Of a stretch of 36,304 nucleotides of DNA, positions 14,453-23,052 are shown in pieces. Position 1 is the stretch's first letter. Every line of letters begins with the position of its first letter. The stretch is from the NCBI GenBank assembly GCA_028281885.1, contig JANQJA010000015.1, forward strand, positions 1 through 36,304. The letters are read 5' to 3'. The position numbers were made by a program, and so were the translations under genes. Source of the DNA: Pseudomonadales bacterium. Its GTDB lineage: Bacteria; Pseudomonadota; Gammaproteobacteria; Pseudomonadales; Azotimanducaceae. Below the pieces are notes generated by a model. It had not been told where the DNA came from, ran no database searches, and saw nothing but the letters and a program-made list of their open reading frames with translations.

Positions 14453-14791
14453 ATGAGAGACCAGATGTCTGACAGAGACGAAGCAAGCCTTGTCGAGCAC
14501 TTTCAGGCCGCGGCATCCCTGTGGGAACGCGGTTGCCGTGGCGAGGCACTGACTGCGGCTGAGCACAAGGGATTTCACCGACTCGCAAGGGACCGGTTTT
14601 ACACGTTTGTACTTTCGGTCAATCACAGCCAGGCCCAGGGAGACGGCGCCAAGATTGATTCGCTGGTGCGCAGCCTCGTGCTGGACCTTGACCAGTCGCC
14701 GGGCCTCAAAGCCGAGTGGTATGTCAGCGAATGGGCAGATGCTTCGTTTGGGGAGCTCGTTACCGCGGGACTGGAAGCACTTGAGCGGTAG
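14453..14791 (+). CDS. Small hypothetical protein
   Basis: This is an 112-residue acidic, mostly helical protein of no family I recognise. It has no signal peptide or membrane segment. Visible pieces are an EHFQAAASLWERGCRGEALT helix, an RLARDRFYTFVLSVNHSQAQG stretch and a tail ending LVTAGLEALER. ATG 14465 (MSDRDEAS) is an alternative start; neither start has a strong ribosome binding site. The last 32 bases overlap the 3' end of the large surface-protein gene on the other strand, which lowers confidence, but codon composition and the clean start and stop look coding. Confidence 0.6.
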   Translation: MRDQMSDRDEASLVEHFQAAASLWERGCRGEALTAAEHKGFHRLARDRFYTFVLSVNHSQAQGDGAKIDSLVRSLVLDLDQSPGLKAEWYVSEWADASFGELVTAGLEALER

Positions 14792-17700
14792 CAAAAACCC
14801 GCCTGCGACGAACCAGCAGCCAAATTAACAACAATATACCTATTGTTTGTAATGGAAAGACCAGCGTAAACACCAGGGGTGTTAGAAGACTCCGTGTGAC
14901 TGCCATCAAAATAGGACTGGTGGCAATGATGTCTGCCACGGCAGGCGAGTATTCATAGTAGACGAGGGTCAGCATTCTGCCTGGGGCGTGCCACATCAGT
15001 CCCTTGTCCCGGAACGCTCGCAAGGCATTGACGTGAGGATCAAGTGGTGAACCATACGCTGCTGTCGCGATGAAACAGCCGGCACCGCGGTCACTTTGCG
15101 CTTTCTGTTCGGCAGGCGCGGTCACGGTAATGGAAGTCTGTGCCGTAGCGAGATTGCCTGCCTCATCTTCACAGGAAAATTCCACGGCCGTGGTTGTGCC
15201 GGCCGGCAGTGAGGAAGGAACTGTGTTGGCGAGCACTGTATTGCTCACCGTGTCAGTACAGGTAACGGCCTGGACGAATGCGGTCACTCTTGTGTCATTA
15301 GACGAAACGTCAGATTCGGCTGTGATGGTGAGTGGCGAGCCGACTGTGATCGATGGGGGCGTGGTATCGTCCACGCTGAACGAGACCAGGCTGGTGACCT
15401 CATTATTGGCTGAGTCGGTGCAGGTGAATTCGACGATCGTCTCGCCCAGTGGTAAAAACCCGGCAGGCACGTCATTGGCTACTGTCAGCTCACCGTCCAC
15501 GTTATCGGTGCAGATTGCCTCGGACAAAAGTGATTGCAGGGCAGAGGAGTCTGCCGGGATGCCACTGGCGGAGCTTGCCTCGAAGGTTGCAGACACAGGA
15601 ACGGTTAACGTCGGCGGCGCGTCCGATACTGCAATTCCGCCCGGATCACTGATGGTGCCGTTGGTTCTGCCATCAGCATCATTAGGCCCGCCATCAGAGA
15701 TGGTCAGCCGGACACATTCATCGTCGGTGTTTAAACCCGCGTCCCAGCTGTCGGCTGTGGGTGGTGGGCACAAGCCGTCGATCCTTGACGTTGAAGACAG
15801 ACGGTCAGCGCCGCCAACGACAAACTCCTGCCAGCCGGTGGTGTCCGAGTACTTTCGGTAGAATGCGTTGGCGGGAATCGAGTCGATCAGTGGAATGACG
15901 ACCTCCGCCGTTTGGTCAACCCCGACGACATCAAAATCAACCAGTGTATCGATCAACCGGAATCCGGCATCAGCGACATTGATCACGTCGGTGCCGATTC
16001 TTGCGGAATCGTTGTTGCTGACAATCGCGTAGCGGCCCAGGCGCAGCAATAAACCGGCAGTCGTTTCCAGATTGTCATCGCTGTCGTCCAGTCTCAGCAA
16101 GCGTTCGTCATCGTTCGGATCAAGATAATCTGCAATGCCATCGTCATCGGCATCGCCGGTCCCCTCGGTGAGATCATCGATACCATCGCCATCACTGTCT
16201 TCGGCGGTGAGTGAGGGGCTTGAGTCGGCCACGCGAATGAGTCTGGTAAGACGGGTAAACAGCGTACCGTCGCCGATGGTGACATCAATCGTGTAGGCGC
16301 CGGCGGAAAGTATTGATGGATCAAAGCTCAGGATGCGATCGGTGGCACCGTCGAATGGCAGTTCGGGACTGCTGGCAGACCATTCGTAGATCAGATTGGC
16401 AGGGTCTGTCTCGTCCCGGGCAATGATCTCTATCACGACCGCACCATCATCCCGGAACAGGGTTGATTGTACCCGGCCGGACTGGGAAATCAGGATCGTC
16501 GCGCTGGGTGAAAGGTTTGCTTCCGTAATAGTCAGCGTGTGGGACACATGATTCTCGACGATGGTTGCCTGATCGGCATCGACAATCTCGAAGGTCAATA
16601 ACTCGTTCTCCTCTGTTGCTTCGTCATCCAGTATGCTGATCTCGGCTTCAAGAGACAGGCCCGACTCAATGATGAGCTGATCGGGCAGCTCGCCGATATC
16701 GTCGAGATCTGCGCTGCCCGCGATAGAATAATCCAGAACAACCGGGTATTCCGGGGCCGGACCCGACAGCGCAATCGTAAAGCTCGCTTCGGTACCCTCG
16801 GCAGCGGTTTGCGATGCCTGCACCGTCAGCAGCGGGCGAATGTCGATGATTTGTTCGACTCTCGCTTCATTACCGGCAGAGTCCGTCGCGGTCCAGACCA
16901 CTGAATGTCGGCCCGATGTGAACGGGCCGGCCCGATCCGGACGAACGGTAACATCGCCGTCCTTGTCGTCAGTCGCTGTGACGGCAGCAAAGCTGACTGT
17001 TGTGAGGCGGCCAGTCGCATCGATTACAATAGAATCGGTGCCTGTAATAACGGGCGGTGTATTGTCTTCATCGACGTCTGGTATACCGTCGTTATCATCG
17101 TCGGGATCAGCGTTGTTACCAATGCCGTCCTGATCCGCGTCGGCTGACTCTGTTTCGTCCAGCGGGAAGGCGTCTTCGTCGTCAGGTGTGCCATCGCCGT
17201 CGTCATCAGGGTCGGCATTGTTGCCAATGCCGTCTCCATCCGTATCGACAGATTCTGACGAATCAAACGGAAAATCGTCTTCGTCATCGGGTGTCCCGTC
17301 ATTGTCGTCATCGGGATCATCATCGTCGGGGATCGCATCACCATCGTTGTCCGCAAATTGCGTGAGCTGGATGCTGGTGGTGCCGGTCGCCTCGTTACCA
17401 GCAGCGTCAGTGCAGGTGATGCCCACTTCCGTCGTTCCAATCTCAAATACAGACGGGGTATCAATGACTAGCTCGGGGTTGTCGTCAAACTCGTCCTCGC
17501 AGCTGACTTCGTCAAGGTGGGCGATGATTCTGGCGTCATCGGATCCCAGCTGAGTGTTCGACGCGATTGTGAGTGACTGCGGGATCTGTAGCGTCGGAGC
17601 GTCGCGGTCCACGGGCAGGGTGACTGACTCACCGTTGAAGTTGGTCGGTGTCGCCGCCGCAATCTGCTGGCTGCCATCAGATATGTTGATTGAATTAATG

Positions 17701-18119
17701 CCATCTGTTGGCAGTTCATCCCAGATGACTTCTTCGTTGTACTGGATGCCGCCCCGGCCAGTGAAAAGGTACCCGTCCGGAATAATGTAGTCCGGGCGGA
17801 TGCCGAATGCTGACTCGATCCCGCTCGTGCCGAGCAGCAGGTCCCTGTTCAGGGAGTCTTCGCCCAGATCACTGGGAAACATATAGGTGATCGAATTGTT
17901 GTTAGTGAGGTTGGTGGACGTGAAGGCGCAACAGGACAGGTTGGTTTCGTTTTCGCGAACGGAGTTCATCTGGATGAACTGCAGCGTTCCATCGGCGTTC
18001 GAGAAGACTTCGACAACACGCCAGTTGTGGTGTGACGCGAAAGCGGGCACGGAAAGCATCATGATCAGGGTGCATTGGATAATGCAGCGCTGGATGTGGC
18101 CTGATTCTACAGGGTCCAT
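14760..18119 (-). CDS. Large multidomain surface protein with CFI-box C-terminal sorting signal
   Basis: The 1119-residue exported protein begins with a signal peptide ending near PAFA-SHH. Visible regions in order are an N-terminal domain with CCAFTSTNL; an HYR-like domain; thrombospondin type 3 calcium-binding repeats (DTDGDGIGNNADPDDD type) at about 255-350; another HYR-like domain; a Calx-beta domain; a PKD-like region; a second short TSP3 run (DSDGDGIDDLTEG); a choice-of-anchor U domain ending in DGGPNDADGRTNG; two more HYR-like domains; then GCFIATAAYGS (CFI box, Cys 1015), a long hydrophobic segment and an RRRR tail. This is the CFI-box-CTERM sorting layout, implying processing and cell-surface anchoring. 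Its start overlaps the beta-barrel gene by 13 bp. Probable adhesin or matrix protein. Confidence 0.88.
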   Translation of the reverse strand: MDPVESGHIQRCIIQCTLIMMLSVPAFASHHNWRVVEVFSNADGTLQFIQMNSVRENETNLSCCAFTSTNLTNNNSITYMFPSDLGEDSLNRDLLLGTSGIESAFGIRPDYIIPDGYLFTGRGGIQYNEEVIWDELPTDGINSINISDGSQQIAAATPTNFNGESVTLPVDRDAPTLQIPQSLTIASNTQLGSDDARIIAHLDEVSCEDEFDDNPELVIDTPSVFEIGTTEVGITCTDAAGNEATGTTSIQLTQFADNDGDAIPDDDDPDDDNDGTPDDEDDFPFDSSESVDTDGDGIGNNADPDDDGDGTPDDEDAFPLDETESADADQDGIGNNADPDDDNDGIPDVDEDNTPPVITGTDSIVIDATGRLTTVSFAAVTATDDKDGDVTVRPDRAGPFTSGRHSVVWTATDSAGNEARVEQIIDIRPLLTVQASQTAAEGTEASFTIALSGPAPEYPVVLDYSIAGSADLDDIGELPDQLIIESGLSLEAEISILDDEATEENELLTFEIVDADQATIVENHVSHTLTITEANLSPSATILISQSGRVQSTLFRDDGAVVIEIIARDETDPANLIYEWSASSPELPFDGATDRILSFDPSILSAGAYTIDVTIGDGTLFTRLTRLIRVADSSPSLTAEDSDGDGIDDLTEGTGDADDDGIADYLDPNDDERLLRLDDSDDNLETTAGLLLRLGRYAIVSNNDSARIGTDVINVADAGFRLIDTLVDFDVVGVDQTAEVVIPLIDSIPANAFYRKYSDTTGWQEFVVGGADRLSSTSRIDGLCPPPTADSWDAGLNTDDECVRLTISDGGPNDADGRTNGTISDPGGIAVSDAPPTLTVPVSATFEASSASGIPADSSALQSLLSEAICTDNVDGELTVANDVPAGFLPLGETIVEFTCTDSANNEVTSLVSFSVDDTTPPSITVGSPLTITAESDVSSNDTRVTAFVQAVTCTDTVSNTVLANTVPSSLPAGTTTAVEFSCEDEAGNLATAQTSITVTAPAEQKAQSDRGAGCFIATAAYGSPLDPHVNALRAFRDKGLMWHAPGRMLTLVYYEYSPAVADIIATSPILMAVTRSLLTPLVFTLVFPLQTIGILLLIWLLVRRRRVFATAQVLPVPR

Positions 18120-19009
18120 ATCACACCCAGTTGTAGCACCCAGTCAGAGTAGTCGGTTCCGTTCTCGCTGCTGGCGTCGAAATAGCGACCCGATAGCTCG
18201 ACGTCGGCACCCAGCAGGGGAGCCACTATTGCAAGATCGATCGCATGGAGGTCAGTCACGCTGCGGTAGGCATAAAATGCGGTGCATTGAATCAGGCCGC
18301 AGGCTTCAAATGCGTGATCCTCGGTTTCGGCGTCGTAGTCTATCGCGTCGGATGAGAGAGAACTGGAGGAGGTAAACCCGCCATGCTGGAATGCATATTG
18401 CGCTGCCAGCCAGATCTTGCCAGTCAGACGATAGTCGATTCCGGCGAAAATCTCGTGGCGGGCGATGTCGAAGGCAGCATCCTGATTCGCCTCTGCATCG
18501 TTCTTGTCGAACACAAGGTCGTGATATCGGTAACCCAGGTGACCGATGGTCCGCATGCCCAGACGTTTATTTACCGAAGTGCCTGCGGTAAGCAGATATC
18601 CTTCTCTTGCGCGCGAATGGGGATAGGAAAGCCGTGTAGCCTCGGCGGTTAATCGATACCAGATCGCATCAAAGGAAGGGCTGGGTTGCCACACCAGCGA
18701 ACCGTTCAGTGAAATCGCGGTGTGATCGAGGTTGTCATACTCCTGGTGGATGCTCTGTGAAAGATATCCACCAACGACGTACTGAATGTTCGATCCCACC
18801 TTGCCGGAATAGCCGATGCCAACGCTTGCGGAAGATATCAGGTCATCTGTGACATCGACGGATTTGTAGGAACGGGCAACATTGTCTTCATGGCCGACGG
18901 TGAACTGTATCTCGCTATACCAGCCAGAACCGTAAGCCTCTGCGCTGGCTTTCTGGCCCGCAACATGAGCTAATGAAAGTATGGCTAATGTAACTATGAC
19001 TCGCGACAT
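18107..19009 (-). CDS. Outer-membrane beta-barrel protein
   Basis: This exported protein of 300 residues has the signal peptide SRVIVTLAILSLAHVAGQKASA followed by many alternating amphipathic strands rich in Tyr, Trp and Gly (GWYSEIQFTVGHED, VGIGYSGKVGSNIQYVVGGYLS, HLGYRYHDLVF, IWLAAQYAFQHGG). It ends in VLQLGVIWTL, a C-terminal beta-signal-like strand with an aromatic near the end. That pattern indicates an outer-membrane barrel, probably 12-16 strands. The start is ATG 19009; a TTG just upstream is also in frame. Its end overlaps the start of the CFI-box gene by 13 bp, so a secretion or anchoring partnership is plausible but inferred. Confidence 0.8.
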   Translation of the reverse strand: MSRVIVTLAILSLAHVAGQKASAEAYGSGWYSEIQFTVGHEDNVARSYKSVDVTDDLISSASVGIGYSGKVGSNIQYVVGGYLSQSIHQEYDNLDHTAISLNGSLVWQPSPSFDAIWYRLTAEATRLSYPHSRAREGYLLTAGTSVNKRLGMRTIGHLGYRYHDLVFDKNDAEANQDAAFDIARHEIFAGIDYRLTGKIWLAAQYAFQHGGFTSSSSLSSDAIDYDAETEDHAFEACGLIQCTAFYAYRSVTDLHAIDLAIVAPLLGADVELSGRYFDASSENGTDYSDWVLQLGVIWTL

Positions 19010-19033
19010 CAAAGCGGGGTTTGGGCCGGTGAC

Positions 19034-19765
19034 ATGGCGAATAGAATAACGGATATTGATGAGGCGCGCAGACGCTTTCTTGTCTACCTGTTGTCCACGG
19101 GCGCTTTCGCCAGCGTTGGTGGGTGTTCATCGACGGCCACATCAGGCGTGCGCCAGGCTATGCCGGTCCCGGAAGAGATGCCTGCCGGCAAATCCATGTT
19201 TCTTCTGCAGGGTGACGTGAGTGTGAACACAGCTTCAGCGACGCTCGATACACTGGTATCTCTGGGTGATGTCGTTGAAACAGGGGAAGACTCGGAAGCG
19301 GTATTTGTGTTCGAGAAGGATGCATTCTTGCTGCGAGCGAACTCACGTATCAGGGTACCATCGACCATGGCCACAGGCGGAAGTTATGGGCTGGAACGAG
19401 GCAAGGCGCTCAGCGTATTTGCCTCTCGGCGTACAGAGATCCGCACACCATCGGCTGTCATCTCGATTCGTGGCACCGGCGTTTACGTTGAAGTCGAGCC
19501 TGCATTGTCATACGTCTGTCTTTGTTACGGTGCTGCCAACCTGGCGACCTCGGACGATCCCGCGATCAACGAAGATCTGGAGACCGAACATCATGACGCG
19601 CCCAAATATATACTGGCGGATCCGAACGCGAGCAATCGTATTCAGGCGGCACCCTTCAAAAATCACGACGACCAGGAACTGCTGATGATCGAGACGCTGG
19701 TAGGTCGATCCACGCCCTATGTTGTGCCCCAGGGCCCGGCGAGGACTCGCGGTCGCTATCTTTAA
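19034..19765 (+). CDS. FecR-domain lipoprotein with twin-arginine-like signal
   Basis: The 243-residue protein starts with RRRFLVYLLSTGAFASVGGC, combining an arginine-rich Tat-like motif with a lipobox (Cys 31), so it is probably a periplasm-facing lipoprotein. Residues about 50-165 form a FecR domain: LLQGDVSVN, GDVVETGEDSEAVFVFEKDAFLLR, and the most conserved part EIRTPSAVISIRGTGVYVEVEP. A C-L-C pair follows, and the tail AAPFKNHDDQELLMIETLVGR is also seen in this FecR subgroup. FecR domains sense or scaffold periplasmic and surface assemblies. It diverges from the barrel/CFI-box operon with just 24 bp between the start codons, so expression of the three genes is likely linked. Confidence 0.87.
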   Translation: MANRITDIDEARRRFLVYLLSTGAFASVGGCSSTATSGVRQAMPVPEEMPAGKSMFLLQGDVSVNTASATLDTLVSLGDVVETGEDSEAVFVFEKDAFLLRANSRIRVPSTMATGGSYGLERGKALSVFASRRTEIRTPSAVISIRGTGVYVEVEPALSYVCLCYGAANLATSDDPAINEDLETEHHDAPKYILADPNASNRIQAAPFKNHDDQELLMIETLVGRSTPYVVPQGPARTRGRYL

Positions 19766-19795
19766 CAGGTCCTCTCAATTGGGAAGGTTGTTTTG

Positions 19796-20596
19796 ATGTA
19801 TCAGTTTGATCAGGAGACCCGGGTTGAGGCATTGGGTGACGGTGTTTTTCATGGCGTGGTCAGTGATGCCTGGAATATTGGCGATAACCCGAACGGCGGG
19901 TACATGGTCGCCATCGTCATGCGGGCGATGTCGACGATGATGCCGCATCCGGACCCGGTTTCCGTGACCACGCATTTCCTGCGCCCGGGTACGCCGGAAG
20001 CCGATTGCGAGGTACGGGTTGAGCTGATTCGAGAAGGCCGAACGCTGTCTACCTTGCGTGGCGTGCTGAGCCAGGAGGGTAAGGAGCGGGTTGTTGTCAT
20101 GGCAGCGTTTGCGAATCTCGCCGAGCCTGCCGGTATTGATTCGGACGTCATGCTGGCACCCCCGGAACTGCCGAACCCTGAGGATTGTCTCAGACGTGAC
20201 CCCAGTCTGCAGGGGTTGACGGACATCAAGCTGAATTCCCGCGTCGAAGTTCGGCTTCATCCTGGCCAGGCGGTGCCGGGAAAAGCGGGTGTGCCAGAGA
20301 TTTCAGGATGGATTCGGTTTGATGACCAGCGGCCGGTCGATACCCGCACCTTATTGTTATTTGCCGATGCTTTTCCGCCATCGCCATTCGGTCTGCTTGG
20401 CATGGTGGGCTGGGTACCTACCATCGAGCTTACCGTTCATGTGCGCCGCATTCCCGCCGATGGCTGGATCAAGGCACGTTTTGTCACGGAAGATCTTCGC
20501 GAGGGGCGAATGATTGAAAGTGGCGCGTTGTGGGATAGTCGAGGGCAACTCGTTGCCCAGAGTCGTCAATTGGGGTTGGTCAGATCCGGCGGCTAG
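19796..20596 (+). CDS. TesB-like acyl-CoA thioesterase
   Basis: This 266-residue double hot-dog protein of the TesB/4HBT_3 family has WNIGDNPNGGYMVAIVMRAM near the N-terminus, the TTHFLRPGTP strand and LFADAFPPSPFGLLG, then TIELTVHVRRIPADGWIKAR in the second domain. It probably hydrolyses acyl-CoA in the cytoplasm. The start is taken as ATG 19796, with GGGAAGG about eight bases upstream; a TTG immediately before it is in frame. The 3' end overlaps the convergent metallopeptidase gene by 17 bp. Substrate chain length is not predictable. Confidence 0.87.
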   Translation: MYQFDQETRVEALGDGVFHGVVSDAWNIGDNPNGGYMVAIVMRAMSTMMPHPDPVSVTTHFLRPGTPEADCEVRVELIREGRTLSTLRGVLSQEGKERVVVMAAFANLAEPAGIDSDVMLAPPELPNPEDCLRRDPSLQGLTDIKLNSRVEVRLHPGQAVPGKAGVPEISGWIRFDDQRPVDTRTLLLFADAFPPSPFGLLGMVGWVPTIELTVHVRRIPADGWIKARFVTEDLREGRMIESGALWDSRGQLVAQSRQLGLVRSGG

Positions 20597-21650
20597 CCTC
20601 ATCACGGTAGTCCTTGACGACATCGTGGACGAACCTGAGCTTGGCGATAGCGGGTCCCGGTAATATGAATGGATAAAGGTCCTGATTGCCGCCGCTGCGG
20701 TTAATGCTGTTTATAGCATAGGTGAGTGGTAGCCATTGATCCAGCATCTCGTCAAAAGTGCGAGCCCGATAACTGTCGGCGCGCGTGAACAGTGGCTGGG
20801 TGTGTTCGGCGGAGATTTCCACGCCGAATGCCTGGGCCGTTTCCAGGGCGTCGATGATGGTCAGGTAGTGAGACCAGCACTCAGCCCAATCCTCCCAGGG
20901 GTGAGAGCTGGCATAGGCACTGACAAATGATCGCTGCCAGTTCTCCCGGGGTCCCGAGACATAGTATTCGGCAACGGATGCCTCGTAGTCGGCGGATTCA
21001 TCGCCGAACAGATTCCGGAAACGTTTGAGTGCGGGTTTGTCATGGACCAGCCGCCACCAGTAATAGTGGCCGCTTTCGTGACGAAAGTGCCCAAGTACTG
21101 AGCGATAGACTTCATTGAGATGGAGTCGTGTACGCTCCCGTTCCAGATCATCTGCTTCTGCCACATCCACGGTAATCAGACCGTTGTAATGGCCTGTTTT
21201 GACTTCCACCTTTGAGGACGGATCGTTGCGCAGAAATTCGAAGGCGAGTCCGTCTTCGCGAACCTTGCGGCCTTCGACGGGAAGACCCATCCGCATCAAC
21301 GAATAGATAAGTCGCCTCTTCCCCTGTTCCAGGGTGTACCAGTAGGTGAGGTTGTCCGGATCCTGGAGGTCGGGAATGGTTTCGTTCAGCGCGCAGGACG
21401 GGCAGTACTCTTCGTCGCTTTCGACTGGCACGAGCCAGTTGCAACTATGCCAGTCGGTGGTGTTCTTGCAGAGCCGATAGATTGCCTGATTACACAGCGC
21501 GCGATAAGTCATATCCCCGAGTGGCTCGAGCGCGGTCATCTCGAATGCCTCGGGTACGTACCCCAGGAGACTGGAACAGCGCAGGCACTGGGAATTTTCG
21601 AAAAATACAACCTGCCCGCAGAACTGGCACTGAAACGACTTCATGGGCAT
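20580..21650 (-). CDS. Putative zinc-binding metallopeptidase with N-terminal zinc ribbon
   Basis: The 356-residue protein carries an N-terminal zinc ribbon (CQFCGQ and CLRC, Cys 8, 11, 22, 25), a second cysteine cluster (CNQAIYRLC, HSC, CPSC around residues 53-86) and the metallopeptidase signature HESGH (191-195) with a Glu-rich helix downstream. This is the architecture of the COG4307/Zn_peptidase_2 family. No signal peptide is seen, so it should be cytoplasmic. Function in vivo is unknown; stress-related proteolysis is a guess. ATG 21650 and ATG 21644 are both possible and neither has a clear ribosome binding site. 17-bp convergent overlap with the thioesterase. Confidence 0.87.
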   Translation of the reverse strand: MPMKSFQCQFCGQVVFFENSQCLRCSSLLGYVPEAFEMTALEPLGDMTYRALCNQAIYRLCKNTTDWHSCNWLVPVESDEEYCPSCALNETIPDLQDPDNLTYWYTLEQGKRRLIYSLMRMGLPVEGRKVREDGLAFEFLRNDPSSKVEVKTGHYNGLITVDVAEADDLERERTRLHLNEVYRSVLGHFRHESGHYYWWRLVHDKPALKRFRNLFGDESADYEASVAEYYVSGPRENWQRSFVSAYASSHPWEDWAECWSHYLTIIDALETAQAFGVEISAEHTQPLFTRADSYRARTFDEMLDQWLPLTYAINSINRSGGNQDLYPFILPGPAIAKLRFVHDVVKDYRDEASRRI

Positions 21651-21752
21651 TCATTTTACGCTGCCGGGAATCATTCGCCCAAGTATCTGATTTCCGAGCG
21701 GTAGCGGAGGCGAGCAGGCGGTTACGATGCTGGCGGAGTTTGAAAATGACCA

Positions 21753-22088
21753 TCAGACTATCCAGGAAATGACGACGTCAGACAGCGTTATCAGCACAGC
21801 TGCCACGAGTGTTGTCCCGTAAGTATCAATCTCGAAATCATCGACGATGACGTCGGTGAGATACAGCATGAAGCTGTTGATCACGAACAGGAACAGACCC
21901 AGGGTCAACAGGATGATGGGGATTGATAACAGCTTGAATACGTTGCCCAGGGTGACATTGATCACGCCATACACGATCGCCACGATAATGGCTGTGCCGT
22001 AACCGTCAATCGAAATTCCGGGTAACGTTTCGGCGATCAGCAGAATTGCCAGCGCCAGCAGCAGTACATAGAGAATGATGTCGACCAT
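21753..22088 (-). CDS. Small four-helix inner-membrane protein (phage holin superfamily IV / YvlD-like)
   Basis: The 111-residue, very hydrophobic protein has four predicted membrane helices. The segment VAIVYGVINVTLGNVFKLLSIPIILLTLGLFLFVINSFMLYLTD is the hallmark of the Mycobact_4_TM/YvlD family. The physiological role of these proteins is poorly defined; despite the holin label they are usually chromosomal. ATG 22088 is taken as start (GGGA about eight bases upstream; a GTG lies just before it). The 180 bp to its right hold an imperfect inverted repeat GTATCC...GGATAC (about 22093-22120) and nothing else I can name. Confidence 0.85.
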   Translation of the reverse strand: MVDIILYVLLLALAILLIAETLPGISIDGYGTAIIVAIVYGVINVTLGNVFKLLSIPIILLTLGLFLFVINSFMLYLTDVIVDDFEIDTYGTTLVAAVLITLSDVVISWIV

Positions 22089-22271
22089 CACAGTATCCCT
22101 TTGATCTTCTTTGTGGATACCAGGTACAGCTTTCGTGCCAATTCATAACTCTATGATTTACAAGAATAATTGGGCCATCCAAAAAGATGGGTTGGTCAAA
22201 ATCGCCAACTTGTTGCCGTTGGCCGCAACCGCAGGGCACACTGTCCATTCGTCTTTATGAGGGAGCTGTCA

Positions 22272-23012
22272 ATGCTGGACCTGTACTTCTGGCCGACACC
22301 GAACGGTAAAAAGGTCACGATTCAACTGGAAGAAAGTGGCCTCGATTACAACCTGATCGAGTGCAATATCGGCCGGGGTGACCAATTTACGGAGGACTTT
22401 CTGCGCATCTGTCCCAACAATCGGATGCCCGCACTGGTGGATCGAGACCCCGTCGATGGAGGAGAACCGATCTCGGTGTTTGAATCGGGGGCGATCATGC
22501 TTTACATCGGCGAGAAAACCGGCAAGTTCCTGCCGAGTGAATCGAGAGGCAAATCCAACGTTGTTCAGTGGATCATGTGGCAGATGGCCAACCAGGGCCC
22601 CAAGACGGGTGAGAGCGGCCATTTCCGCCGACTCGGCGACACCCAGGGCGATCAGGCCTACGCAGTGACGCGATTTTCAGATGAAGTGAATCGGTGCTAT
22701 GGCGTGTTGAACAACCAGCTCTACAACCAGCGCTATCTGTGCGGTGATGAGTACACCATCGCGGACATGATCTGCTACCCATGGACAGTCGGCTGGAAGA
22801 ACCAGGGTCAGGACCTCGACGAGTTCAAGTATTTCAAGCGCTGGTTCGAGGAATTGTCAGCGCGGCCAGGAGTCCAGCGGGGCATGGCGGCGGGTTCGGA
22901 TATGCAAAACGATGTTTCGCAGCTCAGTGAGGAAGAAATCGCACGCCGACGAGCGCTGCTATACAACCAGCGTGCACGGCCGGCACCTGAGACCGGTGGG
23001 CTGGAGGCCTGA
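22272..23012 (+). CDS. Glutathione S-transferase, YfcG/YghU-like disulfide oxidoreductase
   Basis: The 246-residue protein has a thioredoxin-like N-terminal domain with the FWPTPNGKKVTIQLEE segment typical of YghU/YfcG (Thr/Asn in the glutathione site), NRMPALVD before the cis-Pro, and ESGAIMLYIGEKTG; the helical C-terminal domain contains CGDEYTIADMICYPW. Members bind glutathione and reduce disulfides or peroxides. The start at 22272 is supported by GAGGGAG six bases upstream and by the family N-terminus; in-frame ATGs further left add an unconserved leader. It converges with the large repeat-protein gene 40 bp away. Confidence 0.9.
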   Translation: MLDLYFWPTPNGKKVTIQLEESGLDYNLIECNIGRGDQFTEDFLRICPNNRMPALVDRDPVDGGEPISVFESGAIMLYIGEKTGKFLPSESRGKSNVVQWIMWQMANQGPKTGESGHFRRLGDTQGDQAYAVTRFSDEVNRCYGVLNNQLYNQRYLCGDEYTIADMICYPWTVGWKNQGQDLDEFKYFKRWFEELSARPGVQRGMAAGSDMQNDVSQLSEEEIARRRALLYNQRARPAPETGGLEA

Positions 23013-23052
23013 AGGTTAGGAGAAGGGAAGAGTGGCGGTTACTGTCGTCTAC

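Noticed and set aside
16080..17340. DNA-level tandem repeat or CRISPR-like array
   Set aside because: The periodic GAT/GAC-rich pattern encodes thrombospondin type 3 repeats within the surface protein; units vary and no spacers are present.
21753..22088. Prophage holin
   Set aside because: The family name includes holin, but no lysin, spanin or other phage gene is near; members are ordinary chromosomal membrane proteins.
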